From Okapia johnstoni (Eukaryota; Chordata; Mammalia; Artiodactyla; Giraffidae), in contig CM044318.1 in assembly GCA_024291935.2 (NCBI GenBank), positions 82,036,001-82,100,000 of the forward strand: a DNA stretch of 64,000 nucleotides. Direction: 5' to 3'. The position numbers and the translations under genes were made by a program. Of this stretch, positions 33,309 to 45,300 are shown piece by piece (the first letter of the stretch is position 1; each line of letters starts with the position of its first letter). Under the pieces are notes generated by a model that made no database searches, was not told the origin of the DNA, and worked only from the letters and a program-made list of their open reading frames with translations.

Positions 33309-36300
33309 GTGAGACCCCGTGCGGCCCCGGTTTACCTTCTGGGGGAAAAAACATAAACTCTGACGACCGAAGTCGTGTGAATGGGTGAGCTGCCCGAAGT
33401 GGCGGCTTCCCGCTCCCTGAGGGTCTTGAGACAGAACCTGGAGGTGAGGGGAGGCCCTCACCCAGGCCGCATGTCGGCCTTTGCAACACCGCAGCCACGA
33501 AGGTGTTTTCAAAAGGCCGACCCGGGCCGGGGCGGCGCGGGGCCCTGGGCCCTCCCGTCGGCGCAGCACCGTCCTCGGTGACGGTGTTTAGTTCTCAGCT
33601 GAAGCCGCAGATCTTCCTCGGTCGCCCAGGACGCGAGTCCACCCACTGCCCTCCCCGCGGTCTCCGCCTCCCTCGCGGCGGCCCCGCCGCGTTCCTCGCA
33701 GGCCCGCCGCCTCTCCGCTCTGCGCGCCGCCTGTCTTATTCCTGCAGTGAGTTCCCTCTGTTCAAGTCTCGGCTAAGTCGACGTACCTTCCCTTCAAACC
33801 AAGTCCTGGTGACACGTTCTCACAGAGCCTGGCTCTGGGGATACTTAGTGTTTGTTCTTCGTTAAAAAGCAGAGACGTCACTTTGCCAACAAAGCTCAGT
33901 CGGTGAAGAATCTGCCTGCAGTGCAGGCGACCTGGGTTCAATCCTTGGGTCGGGAAGATCCCCTGGAGAAGGAAATGGCAGCCCACTCCAGTATTCTTGC
34001 CTGAGGAATTCCATGGACAGAGGAGCCTGGTGGTTTGCAGTCCATGGGATGGCAAAGAGTCGGGCACGACTGAACGACTAACACTTTCTTTCAGAGACAT
34101 TACTTTGCCAGCAAAGGTTCGTCTAGTCGAAGCTATGGTTTTTTCAGTAGTCATGTATGGATGTGAGAGTTGGACCATAAAGAAAGCTGCTGCTACTGCT
34201 GCTGCTAAGTCGCTTCAGTCGTGTCCGACTCTGTGTGACCCCATAGACGGCAGCCCACCAGGCTCCCGCGTCCCTGGGATTCTCCAGGCAAGAACACTGG
34301 AGTGGGCTACCATGAAAGCTGAGCGCGGAAGAATTGATGCTTTTGAACTGTGGTGCTGGAGAAGACTCTTGAGAGTCCCTTGGACTGCAAGGAGATCCAG
34401 CCAGTCCATCCTAAAGGAAATCAGTCCTGAATTTTCTTTGGAAGGGTTGATGCTGAAGCTGAAGCTCCTATAAGTTGGCCACCTGATGTGAAGAACTGAC
34501 CCATTGGAAAAGACCCTGATGCTGGGAAAGATTGAAGGCGGGAGGAGAACGGGAGGACAGAGGATGAGATGGTTGGATGGTATCACCGACTCAGTGGACA
34601 TGAGTTTGAGTGAGCTCCAGGAGTTGGTGATGGCCAGGGAAGCCTGGCATGCTGCAGTCCATGGGGTCACAAAGAGTCAGACACGACTGAGTGACTGAAC
34701 TGAACTGAACTGAATGTTTGTTGAATGAGTAATTAAGACTGAATGGTCCTTAAGACCCTAGAATGCCTAATAGGTACCCCAAACATAACATGTCCAAAGC
34801 CAAAGTGGTAATTTATGCTCCTAGACTTGCCCACGCCTGTAAATGTTTTCCAAAAACAGGTCCTTTCTTGGTGGGTGTCGAGCCTGTAGACACAACCAAG
34901 CCCAAGATCGGAAGAAGGAAGAATTTATTCTTGCAGCAAATGAGAACACCGAGGATCTTTCCCAAAGCCGTGTCTCTCCAAACAGCAAAACTGGGGTGGT
35001 TTTAAGTTGTCGTTGTTCAGTCACTAAGTCATGTCCAACTCTCTGCAGCCCCATGGACTGCAGCATGATTCGGTGCTGCTACCCAACCATCCTGTCAGGT
35101 TGGTTTATTTTTCTCCCTCAGGTCTTGTCTCATTGCCAACAAAAATTTGGAATGATGGACTAAAGGGTTTAAAACAACAGACAAGTTGCAGCTCAGTTAC
35201 AGCTCAAGCAGACAAATCTTTTATTAAATAGATACTCCCAAGACACGGAAGCAGGCCTACCCCAATGGAGTTACTGTAATGATCCGTTTTGGTTTCCCTC
35301 TTTTTTTACTTCCCGTCTCCTCTTGGTTGTCGGTACGTCTCTGTGGGTATTCATATCTGTGAGCTCTTCTAGTCACGTCTGGGATGGGGTTTAGAGATCA
35401 GCGTGCATCCTTTTTGGCTTGGCCATCCTTCGCTGCTCGTGCCTAACTTTCTACCTAACAATTTCATCCTCATCCTTCCTAGCTAACAATTTCAGCCTCC
35501 CCCTTCTCCTCTTGCCCTCTGTCTTTCCCAGCATCAGGGTCTTTCCAGTGAGTTGGCTCTTCATATCAGGTGGCCGAAGTATTGGAGCTTTAACTTCATC
35601 ATCAGTTATTCAATGAATATTCAGAGTTGATTTCCTTTAGGATTGAATGGTTTGATCTGCCTGCAGTCCAGGGGACTCTCAAGAGTCTTCTCTAACACCA
35701 CAATTCAAAAGCATCAGTTCTTCGGTGCTCAGCCTTCTCTATGGTTCAGCTCTCACATCCATACATAACTGGTGGAAAAACTATAGATAGCTTTGACTGT
35801 TTAGACCTTTGACAGCATAGTGATGTTTCTGCTTTTTAATATGCTATCTAGGTTTGTCATAGGTGTCCTTCTAAGGAGCAAGCATCTTTCAATTTCGTGG
35901 CAGCAGTTACTGTCCGCAGTGATTTGGGGGCCCAAGAAAATAAAAATCTGTCACTGTTTACATTTTTTCCCCTTCTGTTTGTCATGAAGTGATTGGACTG
36001 GATGTCATGATCTTAGTGTGTTTTTTTTAATGTTGAGTTTAAGCCAGCTTTTTCACTCTCCTCTTTTCACCCTCATCAAGAGGCTCTTCAGTTTCTTTTC
36101 ACTTTCTGCCATTAGAGTGATACCATCTGCATATCTGAGGTTGTTGATATTTTGACCGTCTTGATTCCAGCTTGTGAGTCAATCAACCTGGCATTTCTCA
36201 TGCTGTACTCTTCATAGAAGTTTAATAAGTAAGGTGACAGTATACAACCTTGACAAGCCCTTTCCTAAATTTTGAACCAGCCTGTTGTTCCATATCTAGT

Positions 36301-39300
36301 TCTAACTGTTGCTTCTTGACCAGCATATAGGTTTCTCAGAAGACAGGTAAGGCGGTCTGGTATTTCCATCTCTTTAAAAATTTTCTACAGTTTGTTGTGA
36401 TCCGTACAGTCAAAGGCTTTAGCATAGTCAGTGAAACAGAAGTAGATGTTTTTTGAGAATTCCCTTGCTTTCTCTATGCCATCGAATGTTGGCAATTTGA
36501 TCTCTGGTTCCTCTTCTTTTTATAAACCCAGCCTGTACATCTGGAAGTTCTCAGTTCACGTACTGCTGAAGCCTAGCTTGAAGGATTTTGAGCACAGTCT
36601 TGCTAGCATGTGAAACGAGCGCAATTGTATGATAGTTTGGACATTCTTTGACATTGCCCTTCTTTGGGATTGGAATGAACACTGACCTTTTCCAGTCCTG
36701 TGGCCACTGCTGAGTTTTCCAAATTTGCGTGCAGCACTTCGACAGCATAATCTTTTAGGATTTGAAATCACTCAGCTGGAATTCCATCACCTCCACTAGC
36801 TTTGTTCATAGTAATGCTTCCTAAGGCCCACTTGACTTCACACTTTAGGATGTCTGTCTGGCTCTAGGTAAGTGAGCACACCATTGTGGTTATGTGGGTC
36901 ATGAAGACCTTTTTTGTATAGTTATGTGTATTCTTGCCACCTCTTCGTAGTCTCTTCTGCTTCAGTTCGGTCCTTACCTTTTCTGTCCTTTGTTGTGCCT
37001 GTCCTTGCATGAAACGGTCCCTTGATATCTCCAGTTTTCTTGAAGAGATCTCTAGTCTTTCCCATTCTATTGTTTTCATCTGTTTCTTTGTATTTTTAAC
37101 TTAAAAAGGCTTTCCTGTTTGTCCTTGCTGTTCTCTGGAACTCTGCATTCAGTTGGGTATATCTCCTTTTCTCCATTTCCTTTCACTCCTTTTCTCAGCT
37201 ATTTATAAAGCCTCCTCAGACAACCACTTTGCCTGCTTGCATTTCTTTTTCCTTTGGGTTGGTTTTGGTGACTGCTTCCTGTACAGTGTTCTGAACCTCC
37301 ATCCATAGTTCTTCAGGCACTCTGTCTATCAGATCTAATCCCTTGAATCTATTTGTCACTTCTACTGTATAATCGTAAGGGATTTGATTTAAGTCACCTG
37401 AATGGCCTAGTGCTTTTCCTTGGTTTCTTCAGTTTAAGCCTGAATTTTGAAATAAAGAGCCCATCATCTGAATCACGGTCAGTTCCAGGTCTTGTTTTTG
37501 CTGACTATATAGAGCTGCTCCATCTTTGGCTGCAAATAATGTAATCAGTCTGATTTCGATATTCACCATCTGGTGCTGTCGATGTGTAGAGTCGTCTCTT
37601 GTGTTGTCAGAAGAGGGTGTTTGCTGTGACCAGTGTGTTCTCTTGACAAACTCTGTTAGCCTCTGCTTTACCTCATTTTGTACTCCGGGGCCAAACCTCC
37701 TAGTTTTTATCTCTTGACTTCCTACTTTTGTATTCCAGTCCCCTAAAGGACATGCTTTTTTTAAGTTAAGTGTACATGTATATTCATGAATGGGCTTAAG
37801 CAGAGGAGAATTAAGCATAAAATTGAGGCAAAGGTTGATAGAGTCCCAGCTTTAGTTAATTGAAGTCAGAAGGGTCACCATCTTTATTCCATCCTCCACC
37901 AGAGACCTTAGTTCCTGCAGATCTCATATTATTATGTGTATCGTTTGAGGAGGAACTGGGACTTTTATCACCACACTGTTGTTTACCTTTTCTCTGTTCC
38001 TCTGTATCCTTCAGATAATTAATGACTGAGACCTGTTTGAGGGCAGGCACTGTGGCCAGGCTTAGAATCCAAAATGGCTGAGGCCAGAATGGCTTCTCTT
38101 ATGTCAAGAAAGCCATTCCTGGTTCTTTTTCACCTGGCACTTCCTAGCTTATCTGCTTTCATAAATGGTTCCCAAATTCACGAATTGTTCAAGTTCAAAA
38201 CCTGAAAGTTAAATTTAATTCCTCCCTTTTCTTCAAAATCTTGTTGGCTTTACCATCGGTATCCAGACATTTTTCATCAGTGATTCTGTGCCGGTCACAG
38301 GCCACTCTTCACTGTCTCTTGCCTAGACTTCTGTAGTACGTTTTAACTGGCTTGCCTTTCCCCATTCTTGTTAACTTTCAATCTCTCCTCCACCCACACC
38401 AGAGATATCTTTTAAAAATATAGGTCTGGGGACTTTTCTGGCTGTCTAGGTTAAGACTCCACCCTTCCACTGCATGGGACCTGGGTTTGATCCCTGGTTG
38501 CAGAACTAAGATCTCCATGCTGCATGGCATGGCCAGAAAAAAAAAAAAAGTGTAGCTTTGTTCTCCCTTCCCTGCTCTGACTGCTCCAATGGGTTCCCAT
38601 TTCATTTGTAAGAAAATCCAAAGTTCTCATGGTTATTGGACAGCTGGTATGGCGGGATCAGAATAAGGAAGAGAGGGATGGGGAGAGGAACATGAGTGGG
38701 GGAAGTGTGGGTGCAGGGTGAGGACTGTGGTTATGGTGAGGGGTGTGTAATAACTCATTACTGACTGGGGGGTTTTTGCAGAAACAAACGCCTGTAGCTG
38801 TCAGGTTATATAGGTGAATATTGAAACGTCTTCAGTCAATAATGTTTAGGCAGCAAAAGATGTATTAATATGTGTCTGGCCAATAATGTGATAAAGCTCC
38901 ATGGAACAGAACTTTCCCCTACAAAACAGCTCTTTACTTTGGCCCCTTCCTTGAACGTGGTCTCACCATTTTTTATTTAGACATTACTGTTACTACTCAG
39001 TGATTGAAAATTTGTAACTACATGATTTAGGATCCTCAAAGACTGGTCTTATTTAGCACTTAAAAGCCTTTAAGGTTTTGTTCTAGGAGTGAAGTAATCC
39101 TTTTGTTTATTTATGGAATATTTCAGTGGTGTTGCTTCTTAGAGTCTGGTGTTTCACAGTGAGAGATCTGTTTGCCTAGCTGCACAGAGCTTTTGGTTAC
39201 TTGTACTCGGCGAGTTGCCTAGTATGTGCTGTTCCCTGTGCCTGGAACTCTCTTTACTAGTCCTTAGTTCCCAGCTCAAGTATCACTCCTCTAAGGGAAG

Positions 39301-42300
39301 CCTTTCCTGAATTTCTGACTCCTATTACTTAAGCTCTTATAGCCCCGTTCACCTGTTTTGTAGCCTACAAAGGTGTGATCTTCTATTTCCATGACTATTT
39401 CCTTAGTGAAGTTGCTCAGTTGTGTCCGACTCTTTGCGGCCCCATGGACTGTAGCCTACCACGTTCCTCTGTCCATGGGATTTTCCAGGCAACGGTACTG
39501 GAATAAGCTGCCATTTCCTTCTCCAGGGGATCTTCCTGACCCAGGGATCGAACCCTGGTCTCCCGCACTGCAGACAGATGCTTTACCATCTGAGCCACCA
39601 GGGAAGCCCATTTCCTTAACATCTGTGTTCCCACCTAAACTGTAAGCTCCACGAGGGCTTCATGTCTGCTTTTCATCTTGAGTGCCTGTCACAGTGCTTG
39701 GTGCAGAGTGGAACTCAGTAAATATTTGCCCAGTGAATGAAACCTGGCCTTGTATCCATGGGCTGAATCAAGCTCCAGGCAATGCCAGGGACTTGTGGAG
39801 TGTTTCTTTGCTCACACTTACTGCAGTCAGGTAAGTAATAGTTTCTCCTTTGCTTTACCCAGAACAGACTTTCTCTGCATTAAAACCAGGTCACTCTGAG
39901 CACTCTGTTATTCTCAGGCTTTGGTTTCAGATGAGATGGTGTGAAGGTGCTTTGTTGTCTGTGCAGATGGCAGTCTTGGCGATGTTTGCTTTTTATTTTG
40001 AAGCCTAGACAGTTATAGTTCATTTGGTAACATTTTCTTCTTTTCCTCCTTTTCGCTGGCATGTTCTGTAGACGGAGATAGAGCCAAAAAGAATGGGGGG
40101 CGACGGGAAGGTGGGTGGAGGGAAAAGAAAAATGGGCAAATGGAAAATAATGCCTGAGTTGTCTTAGTGAGTTATGTATGATGACTTATTTTGTGTGTCA
40201 TTTACAGGAAGTGAATATTGAATTTGAAGCTTATGCTATCTCAGATAATGATTATGATGGAATTAAGAAGTTACTACAGCAGGTATGGTCTTTTATTCCT
40301 TGCACATGAGTCTGCTCTTCTAAGAAATTCCAGGGCATTCAATATAAGTTCTGTCAGATTTCAGTTTTACTCTCTTAGAATTCCCGTACCTACCTTCCTT
40401 CCTTGCCTGGAGGGAAGAATGCTTTTTTTCCTTTTCCAGGGCTTTCTCCCCTATTTGAGCCTCTGCTCCCAGACTCCTTCCTTTGATGAACATATTTAAG
40501 TATTCTGTGTTCTAAAATGCCCTCTCTGTCATCTTTTAATTACTTGTGCTGTTACCCAGTTTTTCTCTAATTCATTTCTCAACTTTATGGGGTTGGAGGA
40601 ATTCTCACATAATCCTCTTATTTCACTGCTCTGCCATCTGGTGTCACAAGCAGCAGAGGGCTTGGTTCTCTACCTGTTAGACCCTCCTGGGTCTGTGGCC
40701 TACTGTCCACCCTCCCCTCTCTTCTCCCTATCCTTGACCCTCCCCAGCACCTCCTGAATTACCACTGACTGCCTCTTCTCAAATCTCTGTGCCTTGACTT
40801 CTTTGATTCTCTTCAGCTTTTTCTTTCCTTTTGGGTTGCTTTTGGGGTCATCTTCCTGGTCAAATCATTTGAAAGTTCACTACTTTTATTTGCATACCGA
40901 AATGAGAAGTTTTATTAGAAACCATTCTTTGATTTTAAAATAATTTTTTTTTTCTCTCTCTCAGCTTTTCCTAAAAGCCCCAGTGAACACTGCAGAACTC
41001 ACAGATCTCTTAATTCAACAGAACCATATTGGGAGTGTGATTAAGGTGAGCAGGACAGTGGTGTTTATTCTGATTAAATTAGCTCTGTATCCTAAGTTCC
41101 TTCCAATTTATAGCACACAAGCCAGAAACTCAGATTTTTACAGCACACGGACCAGATATTCAGATTGGAAAGTATTACTGGCTAGCAGGCCATCTAGGCA
41201 ATCCAGGGTTATTGTGATCCAGGCAGTGGCTGTGGGTGGTGGGGAGAGAAGTAGGCTGATTCGGAAGAGACTGGGGAGGTGAAATGTGACAGGGCTTAGT
41301 GAGTGACTAGGTCTGAGAGAGGGGAAAGGAGTCGAAGAAGATTCTGCAGGGTCTGTCTGGAGAAGCACAGTCCAAGCGTAGAGGAGAATCAGGTCAGGAA
41401 GGGCACACGACTGTGGGTTTGTATGTCTTGCATTTGATTTGTGTGTGATACATGCAAGTGAGCAGTGGAGCAGCAGCTGGAGACTGGGGTGTTTTCATCA
41501 GATAAATGGTCACTGAGGTCATGAGAGGGGTTGAGATTGCTCAGGGAGGGCAGGGACGGACTCTGGCTGCACCAGCGGTAGTTGAGTGAGTGAACTGAGT
41601 GGCAGAGCCTGCGCGGAGGCTCGGCAGTGACCGGGAAAGGGGGGAAGCTTTGAGTGGCGTCATGCAAAGCAGGGGGTGGCATTTGGGAGAGGAGGGGCAG
41701 GCCGGGGACGAGTCCTGCCTCTGCGTGCATCCTCTGCTGGTTCTGTCACCTCTGCGGCCTGACAGACTGCCCCGCAGCTTCGTGTCCTAGGACATAACAG
41801 TCCTCTGCTTGGTTCGTGGAGCTGCACTTGGAACTGAGCTCGGTGAGGGCGGCTCCTGTTTGCTTCAGTCACAGTAGCTGGAGAGGCTCCAGCGGGGCTG
41901 GAGGATTTTCTTGCAAGGTGGCTCACTCCCTTGACTCCACTGGGAGCCCAGTGGGGACTGTGGGCCTCCCTACCCAAGAGAGCCAGGCGGAAGTGCAGAG
42001 CATCATGGTACCGAGTCATTTCCAGCATCTGCTTGAGGAGCTGATGTGAAGGTCCGTGCAGGTTCAAGGGGAGGGCGCACAGACCCCCCTCAGTGGGAGG
42101 AGTGTCTAGGTCAGTGTCAGAAGAAAATGTGGGATCGGAGAAGTGATTGGGACCACCTGTGGAAGGTAGTCTGCCCAGTGACCTTCACATATATCCGCGT
42201 GGATCTCTGTCGATGCAGATGGTGCTGGTGTTCCTTCAGAATGGTGGGTGCACAGGGTAAGGTGTGTACAACCAGGTCTGGTATCGGCATGGGCTCTATA

Positions 42301-45300
42301 TGTATAGCCGTCTGCATGAAGTCTTTTTTTTCTATCCTCCGCACCTATAGTCTAGCTTACTATAAAAAAGCAAAACAGTTCCACCTCTGTCTAAGGTTCC
42401 ACTCTAACAACATCAGTGTCTGCCATCTCACTTTGTTTTCAAAGCCAAAATTCTTGAAAAATATCCTACGTTCGATTTCCACCTCCTCTCCTCTTAAACA
42501 CCAAACACCTCAATCTGGCTTTTACCCCCGACTCTCCTGATGTCCTGAAACTGATGGGGTTGCTAGTATCTTTGCACAGCAGACACTTTTCAGACCTGCG
42601 GCAGCATTCAGAACCTCTGGCACGCCATGTCAGGAGAAGGAAAGGAGTGACACTCCGGAGGCTTCCTCTCACGGGCTCAGCGGGGAGAAGCAGGCTGCCC
42701 GCTCTGTCAGCAGATACACGTGCGCTCTCGCTGATGAGTGCCCTGAGACCTGAGGGACACCGAGAAGCGGTCCCTTTTATTTTCGAAAAAGCTTATTCTT
42801 TAGTTGGGGGTTCATCCTTTAATTGAATAATTACACAAATAAATCTAAAGTGCAATTACGGCTTCCTTGGCTCCCACAGAGACACCCAGGGTGTCCTGGG
42901 GACTAGACTTCTCGTCCCGAGGACAGGGACTGCCACAACTTTCCCTGCACCCTGTGGAAGGGGGGGGATTTGGACTCTTCTAGAGAAGGCATTTTCGGGG
43001 GTCGTGGAGCGAAGGGGTGGGCTGTGCAGACCGCACGTGCTCGCTCAGCTGGAGACTCAGGACCCAAGAGGCTCGGGAGAGGTAAGGGGTGGGCTGGGAG
43101 GAGGCCGGACTTGGGTCAAGCAGCGTGGCTGTTGCCGGGGAGGCAGGTGATGGTGGACGAGACAGTGATGGTGGTGACCAGCAGACCCTGTGCTGCTGCC
43201 TGGATGTCCGATGGCCTGTCGAGGAGGAGGGCTGAGCCTGTTCCAGAGTGCTTGCTGCTTTTTGAGTGAGCGTTTGCGGGGGTTCTTAGGGCTTTGTCCT
43301 AAGGGAGCGTTTTTCCCACTCCCTGCCGGCAGCCTGTCGGTACCACACAGGCTTTGTCACAGTGGCTGGGGGCCCACCGTCTGCTCTTGCTCTCAGGGGG
43401 CCCGGGCGGGTCAACACAGCACGTTTCCCTCTGCTTCTTTCCCCTCTGCTCTTTCCCCAAGAGCAGCCGTGCCCTTGGTCCTCTCAGCGGGACTGCTGGT
43501 CTCTCCTGAGCCGCCTTCTCATTTTCTCCTTTGCACTCTCTTGTTTTGTTGAGCCTAAGGCTTCTCTCATCTTGGCACATCGTTCGTTTTGGTGACCTAG
43601 GCCTTAGTGGCCTTGCCTGAGCCACCCTACGCTTCCGTGTTCAGTAGATGTGTTTTGTTGTAGAGCCTGGTTGCCCCCTTGCCTGAGGTCCCCTCAGGGG
43701 CGTGGTCAGCTCGGATCCAGGAGCCATGCCCCCTCACCCTCCCCAGGTGCAGGCCCCCCTGCAGCTCTGTCTGCTTTGACTTGGCCCCCACAGGCAGTTC
43801 CACTCTGCTCTGTGTTCCTGCTCTGAGGCCCTGGCCGCTAGAGGCACCCTAGTACCGCTGACTGCTCCTGTGCCTGGCTGAGCGGTGGTGCTGGGACCCC
43901 TTCCCGCAGAACAAGTTCGGGGACACTCGGGGCAAGCCTGGGCCCCTGTTGTTGTTCGGGGGAAGAGCAGCAGACCCATTTCATTTCATCCGTTCAGTAC
44001 ATCTTCCCCGAGGACTTAGTCTGTGCCAGACTCTGGGCTGGCGGCTGGGGAAGCCGTGGGAGGAGTTTACAGCTTGGATGAGCAGACAAGCAGCAGGTGA
44101 AAGTGGCCGATGCACTGAGTAGAGCTGAACCAGGACGGTCAAAACACAAGAGGCGAGGGTGGCTCAGGAGTCACGTACTTCACTCTTGGTGCTGATTTCG
44201 CGGTTCCTCGTTTCCCCTCTTGCCCTCTTCTCCTCTCTTGCGCTGAGGCATTGTTCATCTTCACCTGTGGTCACGACTGGCCGGAGCTCTGGAAGCATGG
44301 GTTTTAGGTGAGACAGTGTTGTGGACTGTTGCGGACCCGCAAACAAGACTGGGTGGCTCCAGCATCACTTAGGAAACAGACTAAAATGGTTTCCTTAATG
44401 AGGACTTATCTGTTCCAGACTTATCATACATTGAGCAGAATGTCTTAAGAGTCAGGAAAGACTTTGGAGAACAGAGAGAGATCACCCAGCCTGTAAAAAG
44501 AGGACAGAATCAGGGAGGTAAAGTGATGCGAACAACGCCACACAGTTTTCGTCCATGAGGCTTTGCTGAGGCTATGACAGTAAAACAAGAGTTTTCATTT
44601 GAAATGTGAAAAGATAAATGCAGCCTAGATTCCAGGACTTCGTATTGCACTTCTTCTCAGCCAAATGTAAAATGAGGATTTTTTTCTTTTTGAAACAGCA
44701 AACGGATGTTTCAGAAGACAGCGATGACGATGTGGATGAAGACGAGATTTTTGGTTTCATAAGTCTTTTAAATTTAACTGAAAGAAAGGTTGGTTTCATT
44801 GGGTGGCCATTAGAGTGGTTATTCCTTAGGCCAGAACCTAACTAAAAAGTTAATTCTATTTAATCCATGATGAAAGTGTGTTTTATATCAGACAAAGATG
44901 TTAAATACAAGGACGTGTGCTCTTGTGAAGTCTTACTGTAATTCTTTTTTCAATATGAAGGTATTTTTGTTTCTCTTTGAATAAGCTGGACCCAGTTAAA
45001 GTCATTTACTGCCTGTGGTATAGAGAATTGTTACCTGGTTTTGAAGAACGAGTTTTCTGGTGTTGGTGGGACACAGCTGTTTTTGCTGTCTCTGCAGCTG
45101 CTTTCTTTGATTCTGAGTCTTCGTTGCTTCCTGAAATTGAGGACACTCACGTTTCTTTGTATTTCCATTCGTGTTTATTGTTTTTATTCTTTTCACTGGT
45201 GGGTTTCATTTTATTTCATTCATTTTTATTCACTTCATTGATGGGTTCTAGTTAAAAAAAAGCCCAGGGGATTTACCCTTAGAATAAGATGCAGGCTGCA

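Larger units (their letters stand above)
38190..39745 (+). repeat. L2 LINE 3' region, interrupted twice
   Basis: Ancient L2 phrases in order: TGCTCCAATGGGTTCCCATT, GTGCCTGGAACTCTCTTTAC, AAGGGAAGCCTTTCCTGAAT, TGTAAGCTCCACGAGGGCTT and CAGTAAATATTTGCCCAGTG. A CHR SINE (38427-38550) and a Bov-tA (39406-39609) split it. Confidence 0.8.
33309..40207. other. BCCIP intron 1 (6.9 kb)
   Basis: Filled by a Bov-tA, a BovB with a nested SINE, an LTR-like piece, a long antisense BovB and an L2; each is listed separately. No exon seen. Confidence 0.7.
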
